Assembly: GCA_012271225.1 (NCBI GenBank)
Contig: JAAXGS010000140.1
Coordinates: 1-13,620, forward strand
Reading direction: 5' to 3'
From: Dehalococcoidia bacterium
GTDB taxonomy: Bacteria > Chloroflexota > Dehalococcoidia > UBA6926
Length of the DNA stretch: 13,620 nucleotides
In this document: in pieces, positions 6,810 through 13,620 of the stretch
Position numbering within the stretch: the first letter of the stretch is position 1
Layout: each line of letters begins with the position of its first letter
The notes under the pieces: generated by a model
Databases searched by the model: none
Seen by the model: the letters and a program-made list of their open reading frames with translations, nothing else
What the model was told of the DNA's origin: nothing
Made by a program: the position numbers and the translations under genes

Positions 6810-7601
6810 CTAGATCAGCCGTTCCTCTCGCAGTCGGAGCGCGAGAGCCTTTGCCGCCTCCGCGGGGCTTTCACCCTCGATCATCTCGACGTTGGCGGAT
6901 TTCTCCGGCGCGAACAGGTCTACAACAGCCGTGAACGGATCGGCGGCGCTCATGCCGTCGAGGTCTGCCTTGCCCCACACGGTCGGCTGCACACGCCGCG
7001 CCGCCATGATGCCGCGCATTGTGGCGTAGCGGGGCTGTCCAAGCTCATTGGACACGGTGACGAGCGCGGGCAGCCGCGCGGCGACGGTGTCAATGCCGTC
7101 GTCCACGATCCGGTCGATCTGCACCTCATCGCCGTTCGCCTCAATGGCGATGGCGTTTGTGAGCACGGGGATGTCGAGGATTGCCGCGAGCGCCGTCGCG
7201 ACGATGCCCTGGTCAAGGTCGGATGACTGCCGGCCGGACAGGATCAGGTCGAACTCGCCGATGTTGCGGATTGCCGCGGCGAGGGCGGCGGCAACGGTGA
7301 CGGGATCGCCGTTGGGCAGATCCGGGTCCTGAACCAGATAGAGATCGTCCGCGCCCATCGCCAGTGGCCGCTTGATGACATCAAGGACGTGGTCCTCGCC
7401 GAGGCTGACCACGCTGACCGTCGTGTCGGACACGGCGTCCTTCACGCGCAGCGCCGCCTCCGTGGCATAGGTATCGTAGTCGCTCACGGCGGCGGGCACG
7501 CTGGCGGCCACGGCCACCTTCTTGTTGGCGCGGTCCGCCGTGAAGGAACTCTGGGGCGCCTCAGGGTCCGGCACCTGCTTGACGGTAACGATGATGCGCA
7601 T
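6810..7601 (-). CDS. etfB: Electron transfer flavoprotein beta subunit
   Basis: The 263-residue protein begins MRIIVTVKQVPDPEAP, the standard EtfB N-terminus, which fixes the start at ATG 7601; GTG 7613 would only add MGVC. GGGGG at 7606-7610 is the likely ribosome binding site. Further family blocks are PLAMGADDLYLV (79-90), DLILSGRQSSDLDQG (118-132), which lines the nucleotide pocket, and ELGQPRYATMRGIMAARR (186-203), the EtfB signature near the alpha-subunit interface. EtfB holds AMP or, in bifurcating ETFs, a second FAD. It partners EtfA, encoded two genes downstream. It is first in its operon and diverges from the EMO-type gene across a 209-base gap containing promoter-like elements for both sides. 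Confidence 0.95.
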   Translation of the reverse strand: MRIIVTVKQVPDPEAPQSSFTADRANKKVAVAASVPAAVSDYDTYATEAALRVKDAVSDTTVSVVSLGEDHVLDVIKRPLAMGADDLYLVQDPDLPNGDPVTVAAALAAAIRNIGEFDLILSGRQSSDLDQGIVATALAAILDIPVLTNAIAIEANGDEVQIDRIVDDGIDTVAARLPALVTVSNELGQPRYATMRGIMAARRVQPTVWGKADLDGMSAADPFTAVVDLFAPEKSANVEMIEGESPAEAAKALALRLREERLI

Positions 7602-7664
7602 GCATACCCCCACATGATTTTTGACGGGAATCCCTCCAACTAAGGAGGCGCCACAACTGCTAGC

Positions 7665-7696
7665 ATTCTACAGCATTCTACGGGATTGAGTGTCAA
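7665..7696 (-). promoter_or_regulatory. Candidate etf operon promoter with duplicated -10-like element
   Basis: The minus strand reads a perfect TTGACA (7696-7691) followed by TAGAAT at 7680-7675 and again at 7670-7665. The two copies belong to a 10-bp direct repeat, AGCATTCTAC on the plus strand (7662-7671 and 7672-7681). Spacing from TTGACA is 10 bp to the first copy and 20 bp to the second, neither ideal, so which is used is uncertain. Starting from the second would give a leader of about 57 nt to etfB. Confidence 0.42.
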
Positions 7697-7759
7697 GGCG
7701 CGGGGATGCGGCGCCTGCAACGCTGACGCCCGCCGCATTCCCGTACAGGCCGCGCCCCG

Positions 7760-7768
7760 TGCTATACT
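7760..7768 (+). promoter_or_regulatory. Extended -10 promoter for the EMO-type gene
   Basis: TGCTATACT is an extended -10 (TGn plus TATACT, five of six matches). Initiation near 7775 would leave a leader of about 36 nt with AGGAGGGG (7796-7803) seven bases before the GTG start. The -35 region (around 7738-7745) is weak, as expected for this promoter type. It lies within the gap shared with the divergent etf operon. Confidence 0.55.
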
Positions 7769-7810
7769 CCGCCAAAGGCTTCACATACCACGGGCAGGAG
7801 GGGCGGCACC

Positions 7811-10024
7811 GTGACCCCTGAGAAGGAATTTCTCTGGCAGATAGGCGATCTCAAGTGGATCCTCTTCACACTTGCAGCGATAACCGTCGCCTACATCTTC
7901 TATCGCCTCTATGAGCGGGCTCAGCTGTGGAAGCTGGGCCAACCGGCAGACCGACTCGGCAATCCCGTCACGCGGGGCATCGCCTTTGCCCGCCTGATTG
8001 CGACGCAGGGGTACGGCCATGAGCGGTTCATGCGCGACAGCTACGGCGGCCTCATGCACCTCCTCATTTTCTGGGGCGCGTCGATGCTCTTTCTCGGCAC
8101 CACCGTCGGAACGATTGAGGAGGAGATTCTCTACCCGCTTGCGCATCGAGACGTCCTGACGTGGCCCATCGGCAACTGGTATCTGTACTCGTCGCTGGCG
8201 TGGGACCTTGGGGGCCTGATGGCGCTCGCGGGCCTGACGATGGCGATCTTCCGCCGCTCCGCCATTCAGAAGCCGCACTCGCCCGGTCTGCTGGATGACA
8301 AGATCATCCTCACGCTGGCCATCATTCTCGTTTTTCAGGGCTTCGCGCTGGAGGGCCTGCGTCAGCTTGGGCAGACATCCTTCGGCATTGAGTATCTGGA
8401 CCATCGGGACTGGGCGCTCTGGTCGCCCGGCGGTTTTGCCTTTGCCGCATTCTTCTATGAGGCGCTCGGCATCCGGGCCGATGTGGCGGAGACCATGTAT
8501 CGCGGGCTCTGGTGGGCACATTCGGCCACGGTGCTGGGCGCTCTGCTCTACGCCGCCGCCACCCTGTCCAAGTTCAGCCACACGTGGATCTCCCCCGCCA
8601 ACTGGTTCTTCCGCAGCCTGGAGCCGCGCGGCACGCTGCAGGCCATACCCAATCTGGAGACGCGTGAGTCCTTTGGCGCGACAACCCTGACGGACTTCAC
8701 GTGGAAGCAGCTCATGGACGGCGACGCGTGCACCCGCTGCAGCCGCTGCACGGACAACTGCCCCGCCAACCTGACGGGCAAGACCCTCTCACCGATGATG
8801 GTCATCCAGAACCTGAAGGGGTATGTGAGTTCCTACGGCGAGGCGCTGTACAAGGCGGGCGGCGATGAGTCGCGCGTCTCCGCCGACCTGATCAAAGCCC
8901 CGGCGGGAGAGGTGGTGGAGGAAGAGGACCTCTGGTCATGCGTGACGTGCGGCGCGTGCATGGAGGCCTGCCCGGTCTTCATTGAGCACGTCCCGACCAT
9001 CGTGGAGATGCGCCGCGCGCTGGTTATGAATGAAGGACGGGTGCCGGAAACGGCGGAGGCGGCTCTGAGAAGCCTTGAGACGCGCGGCCATCCGTGGAGC
9101 GGCATGAGCCGCACCCGCACGGAATGGACGGAGGGACTGGACGTCCCGCTGATGTCCACCGTGGAAAACCCGGAGGAGATTGAGGTTCTCTATTGGGTGG
9201 GCTGCGCCGCGTCAATGGAGGACCGCTCCATGCGCATCGCCCGCGCCACGGGGCGCATTCTCGCCAGGGCGGGCGTCAAATTCGCCATTCTGGGAGATGA
9301 GGAGTCCTGCACGGGTGATCCTGCCCGCCGCATCGGCATGGAGTACCTCTTTCAGGTTCAGGCCATGCAGAACGTGGAGACGCTTGACCGCTACGGCGTC
9401 AAGACAATCGTCACCACCTGTCCGCACTGCTTCAACACGCTTGCCAATGAATACCCGCAGTTTGGCGGGCGGTATCAAGTGATGCACCACACGCAGTATC
9501 TGCAGAGCCTTGTGGCGTCCGGACGCCTGACGCTGGAGGCATCCCGGAATGACGCCGCGTTCGGCACGGTCACCTACCATGATCCCTGCTACCTTGGCCG
9601 CCATAACGCGGTCTATGACGCGCCGCGAGAGGTTGTCGGCAGCATCCCGGGGATCGATCGTGTGACGGAGATGGGAATGCATCGGAATCGCGCGTTCTGC
9701 TGCGGCGCGGGCGGCGGGCATATGTGGATGGAGGACGGCCCGGGCAATGAGAAGATCAATCACCGCCGCACCCGCCACGCCATCGAGGCCGGCGCGGACG
9801 TGATTGCGACGGCCTGCCCGTTCTGCGCGCAGATGTTTGAAGACGGCGTTCGTGTCACCGGACAGGACGAGACCATGCGCGTGCTGGACCTCTCTGAGAT
9901 GATCATTCAAACCATGGATGAGCCGGAGGCGGAAACCGCGGGCGAACCGGAGCCCGGCGGCGGCACGGAGTCGCAGACTCCGAGTGAGCCGGAGCCCGCC
10001 GCCGAAAGCGCTGAGACACCCTGA
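7811..10024 (+). CDS. Membrane FeS oxidoreductase, ETF:menaquinone oxidoreductase (EMO) type
   Basis: The 737-residue fusion protein has three parts. Residues 1 to about 265 form a NarI/HdrE-like membrane cytochrome b domain with several helices and candidate heme-ligand histidines H70, H83 (MHLLIFWG), H237 and H257. Next is a ferredoxin domain with two [4Fe-4S] sets, C307/C310/C313/C317 and C377/C380/C383/C387. Last are two CCG (HdrD/GlpC-like) cysteine-rich modules: C465, C500, C537/C540 and C593, C630-C631, C669/C672. A Pro/Glu-rich tail (703-737) ends it. This is the arrangement of EMO, described in syntrophic fatty-acid oxidisers, which moves electrons from reduced ETF to (methyl)menaquinone in the cytoplasmic membrane. 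The etf operon directly opposite supports this. The first CCG module has GCAAS instead of a Cys pair, as usual for such proteins. The GTG start has AGGAGGGG seven bases ahead. A heterodisulfide-reductase-like role is less likely. Confidence 0.88.
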   Translation: MTPEKEFLWQIGDLKWILFTLAAITVAYIFYRLYERAQLWKLGQPADRLGNPVTRGIAFARLIATQGYGHERFMRDSYGGLMHLLIFWGASMLFLGTTVGTIEEEILYPLAHRDVLTWPIGNWYLYSSLAWDLGGLMALAGLTMAIFRRSAIQKPHSPGLLDDKIILTLAIILVFQGFALEGLRQLGQTSFGIEYLDHRDWALWSPGGFAFAAFFYEALGIRADVAETMYRGLWWAHSATVLGALLYAAATLSKFSHTWISPANWFFRSLEPRGTLQAIPNLETRESFGATTLTDFTWKQLMDGDACTRCSRCTDNCPANLTGKTLSPMMVIQNLKGYVSSYGEALYKAGGDESRVSADLIKAPAGEVVEEEDLWSCVTCGACMEACPVFIEHVPTIVEMRRALVMNEGRVPETAEAALRSLETRGHPWSGMSRTRTEWTEGLDVPLMSTVENPEEIEVLYWVGCAASMEDRSMRIARATGRILARAGVKFAILGDEESCTGDPARRIGMEYLFQVQAMQNVETLDRYGVKTIVTTCPHCFNTLANEYPQFGGRYQVMHHTQYLQSLVASGRLTLEASRNDAAFGTVTYHDPCYLGRHNAVYDAPREVVGSIPGIDRVTEMGMHRNRAFCCGAGGGHMWMEDGPGNEKINHRRTRHAIEAGADVIATACPFCAQMFEDGVRVTGQDETMRVLDLSEMIIQTMDEPEAETAGEPEPGGGTESQTPSEPEPAAESAETP

Positions 10025-10233
10025 TCCTCACTGTCACGCGCGGTCCGTCCAGAACAGGCGGATACGCCCGCTGCCACGGCGCTGTTGCGAATTCGACCAT
10101 ATCCGCGCGGTCTGCCGGGGAAAGATTGGGCGCTTGTGGACCGCCGTACCGTTGCGGAAGCAACCGCTTATAATGAATGACACTGTGAATACGTTCACCC
10201 AATTCCCTGATCAGCACAGAGGCGGAGCGTAGC
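10025..10233 (+). promoter_or_regulatory. Intergenic region with TATAAT box upstream of hflK
   Basis: No gene is evident here. TATAAT at 10169-10174 is a perfect -10 hexamer, 59 bases before the hflK GTG; the leader would be about 53 nt. No matching -35 is seen. Just upstream is a small interrupted inverted repeat GTTGC-GGAA-GCAAC (10152-10165) in the spacer position, which could be an operator or chance. GAGGCGGAG (10219-10227) is the likely hflK ribosome binding site. I saw no strong terminator after the EMO-type gene, only a 4-bp stem GGCG-GATA-CGCC near 10058, so read-through into hflKC is possible. Confidence 0.45.
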
Positions 10234-11367
10234 GTGCGCATTCCGCGCGTCCTGCGCTATCAGCGCCAGCCACGCCGCGAGGGCGACAGTGAGCTTGAAG
10301 AGTTGCTGCGGCCGTTCCGTGAGCTTTTCGCGCGCCTCGGCGGCAGGGACGGCAACGAGCAGAACGGCGGGCGAGGACAGGACGGCGGAGGATCGGGCCG
10401 CCCGTCGGCGTCGGTGCCCGGGCCGCGTATCTTCGGCGTCATCGCCATCCTGCTTGCGCTTGTCTGGCTGGGGTCCGGGATCTACATCGTCAACCCCGGG
10501 GAAGTCGCCATCGTCAGGACGTTTGGCGCATGGAATGGCGCACAGCAGTTGGAAGGGCTTCACTGGCGCGTGCCGTGGCCGGTGCAGCGCTCTGATGTCC
10601 TCAGCGTGCAGCGCGTTCAGAACATGGAGCTTGGGTTCCAGAGCATCGGGGACATCGGCTCCGGACTGGGCGTCAGGGAGAATCCGGGGGAATCGCGGAT
10701 GATCACGGGCGACGAGAACATCGTTCACGTCCAGCTTGTTGTTCAATACCGGATCCGCGACCCCGCCGCGTTCCTGTTCAAGGTCAAGGACCCCACCGAC
10801 CGCCCCGACGGGGCAACGCTGCGCGACGCCACGGCGTCCGCCCTCCGTCAGGTTGTCGGGCAGCGTCCTATCGATGACGTTCTGACCACCGGCAAGGACG
10901 CCGTTCAGGTGGAGACGCAGGCTCTCCTGCAGCGTTTGCTGGACGACTATGAGACGGGGCTGCAGGTGGTCAACGTTCAGCTGCAGGACGTGCAGCCGCC
11001 GGATGAAGTGCAGGACGCCTTCAAGGACGTGATCAGCGCCCGGGAGGACAGGGCGCGGTTCATCAATGAAGGACAGGCGTACCGAGAGGACATTGTGCCG
11101 AGGGCGCGCGGTGAGGCGGCGCGGGTTGAGCAGGCCGCGGAGGCGTTCAAAGTGGAGCGCATACGCGAGGCGACGGGACAGGCCAACCGGTTCATCTCCC
11201 GGTTGGCGGAGTACCGCAACCATCCGGAGGCCACACGCCAGCGGCTCTATCTGGAGACGATGCAGCGGATACTGCCCAACGTCAAGGTCATCGTTGTGGA
11301 TGAGGACATCGGCTCCAATATCCTGCCGTTCCTTCCGTTGGATGATTCGGGACCATCGGGAGGCTAG
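10234..11367 (+). CDS. hflK: HflK, SPFH-domain FtsH modulator subunit
   Basis: The 377-residue protein matches HflK. A polar N-terminus with ELEELLRPFRELFARLGG (20-37) and a Gly/Gln-rich linker (37-57) precedes one membrane helix (about 66-86), as in typical HflK. The SPFH/Band 7 domain begins with IVNPGEVAIVRTFGAW (85-100) and continues with GLHWRVPWPVQR and VVQYRIRDPAAFLFKV. A long charged helical segment rich in E, A and R lies toward the C-terminus. HflK and HflC assemble into a large membrane cage around the AAA protease FtsH and limit its access to membrane proteins. The start is GTG 10234, supported by the family-like N-terminus and GAGGCGGAG ahead. The stop lies two bases before hflC, so the two are coupled. 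No ftsH gene is visible in the window. Confidence 0.92.
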   Translation: MRIPRVLRYQRQPRREGDSELEELLRPFRELFARLGGRDGNEQNGGRGQDGGGSGRPSASVPGPRIFGVIAILLALVWLGSGIYIVNPGEVAIVRTFGAWNGAQQLEGLHWRVPWPVQRSDVLSVQRVQNMELGFQSIGDIGSGLGVRENPGESRMITGDENIVHVQLVVQYRIRDPAAFLFKVKDPTDRPDGATLRDATASALRQVVGQRPIDDVLTTGKDAVQVETQALLQRLLDDYETGLQVVNVQLQDVQPPDEVQDAFKDVISAREDRARFINEGQAYREDIVPRARGEAARVEQAAEAFKVERIREATGQANRFISRLAEYRNHPEATRQRLYLETMQRILPNVKVIVVDEDIGSNILPFLPLDDSGPSGG

Positions 11368-11369
11368 GC

Positions 11370-12257
11370 ATGCAGCGGGGATCCATTTTCGCCTTCCTGC
11401 TCCTGGTCATCGCCGGACTGATTGTGATCAGTCAGAGCGCCTACATCGTGGATGAGACGGAACAGGTCATCATCACGCGGCTGGGTGAGTACCGCAAAGA
11501 GGAAGTCCATCCGGGTCTCAAGTTCAAGACGCCGTTCCTTGAATCGGCCCACCGCATAGAGAAGCGCCTTTTGCGGTTCGACTCGGCGCCGTCCGAGTTC
11601 CTGACCGCGGAGAAAAAGGCGCTCATCGTCGATTTCTATGCCCGCTACCGCATCATCAACGCGCGGCAGTTCTTTGAGGTTGTCCGCACGGAGTTACAGG
11701 CGGGGGGGCGGCTTGAGGCGATCATTTCCTCCGAAATTCGCGAGGAGGTCGCGACGCATGATCAGATTGAGGTCATTCGTGACCAACGCGAGGCGCTGAT
11801 GCGGAACGTGACGGAGCGCAGCGATGTCAAGGCGCGCGAGTTCGGCATGTCCGTGGTTGACGTGCGCATTGTGGGCGCCGATTTCCCGCCTGAAGTGGCC
11901 ACCAGCGTCTATGACCGCATGCGCAGTGAGCGGACGCGCATTGCCAACCGCTTCCGCGCGGAGGGCGATGAGGAGAAGGCGAAGATCGAGGCGGAAGCCG
12001 ATCTTGAGCGCGCCCAGATCCTCGCGCAGGCGAATGAACTCGCGCAGACAATTCGGGGTGAGGGCGAGGCGGAGGCCATCCGCATTCAGGGCGAGGCCAT
12101 CGACACCGACCGCGAATTCTATAATTTCGTCCGCACCCTTGAGGCATACGAAACCTCCGTGGAAGAGGGGACGACGCTTGTCCTGCCGCTGGACTCAGAC
12201 TTCTATCAGTTCCTGACGGACATCTATCCTGTCGGTGATGAGCGCCGCACGGAATAG
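11370..12257 (+). CDS. hflC: HflC, SPFH-domain FtsH modulator subunit
   Basis: The 295-residue protein has an N-terminal membrane helix (about 5-22), then the SPFH domain opening with AYIVDETEQVIITRLGEYRK (24-43) and HPGLKFKTPFLES. The typical HflC segment RIEKRLLRFDSAPSEFLTAEKK follows. The C-terminal half is a long helical region (RFRAEGDEEKAKIEAEADLE onward) and the end has LPLDSDFYQFLTD, as in HflC. It forms the cage with HflK around FtsH. CGGGAGG (11357-11363), inside the end of hflK, is the ribosome binding site, six bases from ATG 11370. The gene ends only six bases from the convergent glycosylase gene, with no room for a dedicated terminator between them. Confidence 0.93.
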   Translation: MQRGSIFAFLLLVIAGLIVISQSAYIVDETEQVIITRLGEYRKEEVHPGLKFKTPFLESAHRIEKRLLRFDSAPSEFLTAEKKALIVDFYARYRIINARQFFEVVRTELQAGGRLEAIISSEIREEVATHDQIEVIRDQREALMRNVTERSDVKAREFGMSVVDVRIVGADFPPEVATSVYDRMRSERTRIANRFRAEGDEEKAKIEAEADLERAQILAQANELAQTIRGEGEAEAIRIQGEAIDTDREFYNFVRTLEAYETSVEEGTTLVLPLDSDFYQFLTDIYPVGDERRTE

Positions 12258-12263
12258 CCCGCG

Positions 12264-12971
12264 CTACACCACTCTGTCTCCCGCGCGCCCGCCGTTATCC
12301 CCCGCCCCGCTCGCCGTTCCCGCGGGGCAGTCCGGCAGCAGCGAGCATGACTCGCACCGCGGACGCTGCGCCCTGCAGATGTCCTTGCCGTGCGCCACAA
12401 ACAGCGCGTGATATTCGTTGTACAACCGTGCGTCGCGCGGGAGCGCCGCATGAAACAGCGCCTGCACCGCGTCATAGGTCGCCCGCTCATCCGGCTGGAT
12501 GACGCCAAGCCTGCGCAGGATGCGGATAGTGTACGCATCGACGACAAAACTCGGCAGGTTGCCCGCGTAGAGCAGCATGGAGTCCGCCGTCTCCGGCCCC
12601 ACGCCGTGCAGCATGAGCAGCTCATCGCGCAGCTCATCGAGAGGGCGAGAGCGGAAGAGCGCCTCGATATCGTCGCCGTGAGCGCCCAGATATTCTCCAA
12701 GCGCCCGCAGTTTGCGCGCCTTGGCATTGAAGTAGCCCGATGGGCGAATGAGCGCCGCCAACCGCTCGAGGGGGAGCGCGCGCAGCGCGCGGGGTGAGAG
12801 GGCGTCCGCCTGGCGCAGGGCCGTAATCGCGCGCTCCACGTTTGCCCAGGCCGTGTTCTGCGTCAGGATGGCGCCAACCATGACCTCAAACGGCGTCTCG
12901 CCGGGCCACCAGTGTTGCTCTCCATACGCGGCGAACAGGCGCGTGTAGAGATCGCCAACAGTGACGGTCAT
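12264..12971 (-). CDS. HhH-GPD DNA glycosylase, endonuclease III-related (COG2231 type)
   Basis: This 235-residue protein belongs to the HhH-GPD base-excision repair superfamily. The N-terminal block WWPGETPFEVMVGAILTQNT (21-40) matches the COG2231 group that includes Helicobacter MagIII (3-methyladenine glycosylase). The helix-hairpin-helix is LHGVGPETADSMLLYA (121-136) and the catalytic aspartate is D145 in VVDAYTIRIL. A C-x6-C-x2-C-x5-C cluster loop (C199, C206, C209, C215) should bind [4Fe-4S]. The lysine that endonuclease III uses for beta-lyase chemistry is E127 here, so it is probably a monofunctional glycosylase removing damaged bases; the substrate is not readable from sequence. The frame stays open upstream to 13154, but ATG 12971 is correct: it overlaps the previous gene's TGA as ATGA, with GAGGGAG about eight bases ahead. 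The short C-terminal tail after C215 is Gly/Ala-rich. Confidence 0.87.
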   Translation of the reverse strand: MTVTVGDLYTRLFAAYGEQHWWPGETPFEVMVGAILTQNTAWANVERAITALRQADALSPRALRALPLERLAALIRPSGYFNAKARKLRALGEYLGAHGDDIEALFRSRPLDELRDELLMLHGVGPETADSMLLYAGNLPSFVVDAYTIRILRRLGVIQPDERATYDAVQALFHAALPRDARLYNEYHALFVAHGKDICRAQRPRCESCSLLPDCPAGTASGAGDNGGRAGDRVV

Positions 12972-13603
12972 TGCCGCTCTCCCTCGTGCGCGTCCGGGGC
13001 GGCTGCCCTTGCGGACTGCGCCTCTAGCGCCAGCCGGCGTCCAAGCTCCCGCGCCTTCTGCAGCGCCTCCGGCCTGGCAAGGACATCCGTTGCGCGAATC
13101 AGTCCGGGAACAAGGAGCCGCGCCGCTTCCCGGAAGTGAATGCTGACCAGCCATGAGCGCGTCGCCTGCACCGCGCCGTCGAACTCTGTCGCATCGCCCC
13201 GTTCAGCCGTTCCGAGGATGAGCGCCCTGCCCGCGTCCCGTCCCGGCCGCAGGTGTTGGCGCAGGACATACTTGCGTATCCACAGGGGCTGCGTGCGATC
13301 GTAAAAAGCCTTTGTCTGCGCGGGAACGCCGCGGAACGTGATGGGAAAAGCGATGTAGATCAGGTCCGCCGCGCGCAGTCGGGCGTACAGCCCCTGCATA
13401 TCGTCCAGCACCGTGCAGACGCCGGTCGGCATACAATCCTCTGATTGCGGGCAAATGCAGGGGCTGATGGCGAGGTCACGCAGACGCAGCAGCTCCGTCG
13501 CTGCGTCAACCTCCCGCGCCCCGGCCAGCGCATGGGCAAGCAGCGTCTCGCTGTTGCCGCCGCTCCGTGGTCCGCCCGCTATCCCCAACACTGAAATCGT
13601 CAC
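12968..13603 (-). CDS. Flavodoxin-fold NAD(P)H-dependent FMN reductase / iron-sulfur flavoprotein-like
   Basis: The 211-residue protein has the FMN phosphate loop GPRSGGNSE (11-19), the DDM segment (67-69) and FPITFRGVPAQTKAFYDR (86-103), all typical of the NADPH-dependent FMN reductase family. Between them lie C49, C51, C57 and C63 (PCICPQSEDC...GVC). Iron-sulfur flavoproteins have a compact C-x2-C-x2-C-x4-7-C cluster site in the same place; here the spacing is C-x1-C-x5-C-x5-C, so cluster binding is uncertain. It would be a cytosolic oxidoreductase for quinones or other small acceptors; the true substrate is unknown. The start is GTG 13603, because the sequence MTISVLGIAGGPRSGGN begins the fold there. 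An ATG four bases upstream is out of frame. No Shine-Dalgarno is present, but TATAAT ends six bases ahead. The stop overlaps the glycosylase start. Confidence 0.82.
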   Translation of the reverse strand: MTISVLGIAGGPRSGGNSETLLAHALAGAREVDAATELLRLRDLAISPCICPQSEDCMPTGVCTVLDDMQGLYARLRAADLIYIAFPITFRGVPAQTKAFYDRTQPLWIRKYVLRQHLRPGRDAGRALILGTAERGDATEFDGAVQATRSWLVSIHFREAARLLVPGLIRATDVLARPEALQKARELGRRLALEAQSARAAAPDAHEGERQ

Positions 13604-13609
13604 GCATGG

Positions 13610-13615
13610 ATTATA
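13610..13615 (-). promoter_or_regulatory. -10 box of the FMN reductase-glycosylase operon, leaderless arrangement
   Basis: The minus strand reads a perfect TATAAT (13615 to 13610), then six bases, then GTG 13603. A transcript starting seven bases after the box would begin at the start codon. The -35 region lies outside the window. The same geometry is seen at the metalloprotease gene. Confidence 0.55.
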
Positions 13616-13620
13616 GGCTG

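Noticed and set aside
6402..7226. A 274-codon plus-strand open frame across the small membrane protein gene and etfB
   Set aside because: Antisense to etfB with its conserved blocks; no coherent domain.
7781..8581. A 266-codon minus-strand open frame opposite the EMO-type gene
   Set aside because: GC-rich antisense frame lying over well-conserved membrane helices of the plus-strand gene; composition rich in R, E, G and P without domain signals.
10195..11223. A 342-codon open frame on the minus strand opposite hflK
   Set aside because: It is the antisense shadow of hflK; its translation has no family features, while the plus strand encodes a clear SPFH protein.
12972..13154. Upstream extension of the glycosylase frame
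   Set aside because: It lies inside the flavoprotein gene; the ATGA overlap and family N-terminus fix the start at 12971.
1..13620. CRISPR arrays, tRNA or rRNA genes, insertion sequences
   Set aside because: No spaced repeats, cloverleaf-like segments, rRNA core sequences or transposase motifs were seen on reading.

Overview
This is a GC-rich bacterial chromosomal window with tightly packed genes on both strands. It has no rRNA, tRNA, CRISPR array, insertion sequence or other mobile element, and no gene-free stretch above about 210 bases. The gene content suggests an aerobic or facultative, fatty-acid- or amino-acid-oxidising bacterium: a heme O synthase-like prenyltransferase, a blue-copper lipoprotein, an electron transfer flavoprotein (ETF) and a membrane ETF:menaquinone oxidoreductase-type protein. 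The overall style (lipoprotein signals, FusA2-type EF-G paralogue, HflK/HflC pair, menaquinone-type ETF dehydrogenase) fits Chloroflexota, perhaps a Dehalococcoidia/SAR202-like lineage. That placement is a guess from protein flavour, not a demonstrated assignment.

Layout. 1-1042, minus strand: a ctaB-like heme O synthase gene followed 29 bases later by the first 39 codons of tgt (queuine tRNA-ribosyltransferase), which runs off the left edge. 1171-1659, plus: a type 1 copper lipoprotein ending at a strong intrinsic terminator. 1760-3001, minus: a putative zinc-metalloprotease lipoprotein. 3116-5170, plus: an EF-G-like GTPase of the FusA2 type. The last two are divergent, with a well-formed sigma70-type promoter for the GTPase. 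5338-7601, minus: an etfB - small membrane protein - etfA operon ending at a 14-bp hairpin. 7811-10024, plus and divergent from etfB: a large fused cytochrome b / ferredoxin / CCG-domain protein of the EMO (ETF:methylmenaquinone oxidoreductase) type. 10234-12257, plus: hflK-hflC. 12264-13603, minus: a flavodoxin-fold NAD(P)H:FMN reductase-like gene overlapping by four bases a COG2231-type HhH-GPD DNA glycosylase gene, converging on hflC.

How the parts work together. The functional centre is the divergent ETF/EMO locus. EtfAB would collect electrons from acyl-CoA or similar dehydrogenases, and the membrane protein would pass them through FeS centres and b hemes to (mena)quinone. A small unrecognised two-helix membrane protein sits translationally coupled inside the etf operon and may belong to this system. 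The heme O synthase-like enzyme and the cupredoxin fit the far end of a respiratory chain (terminal oxidase heme and a copper electron carrier), though no oxidase gene is visible here.

The most interesting observations are the coupled membrane protein in the etf operon, the shared regulatory gap between etfB and the EMO gene (including a duplicated -10-like element), two genes whose -10 boxes lie exactly six bases before the start codon (leaderless transcript signature), and the noncanonical switch I of the EF-G paralogue. I found no clear sign of a wholly new defence or mobile system.
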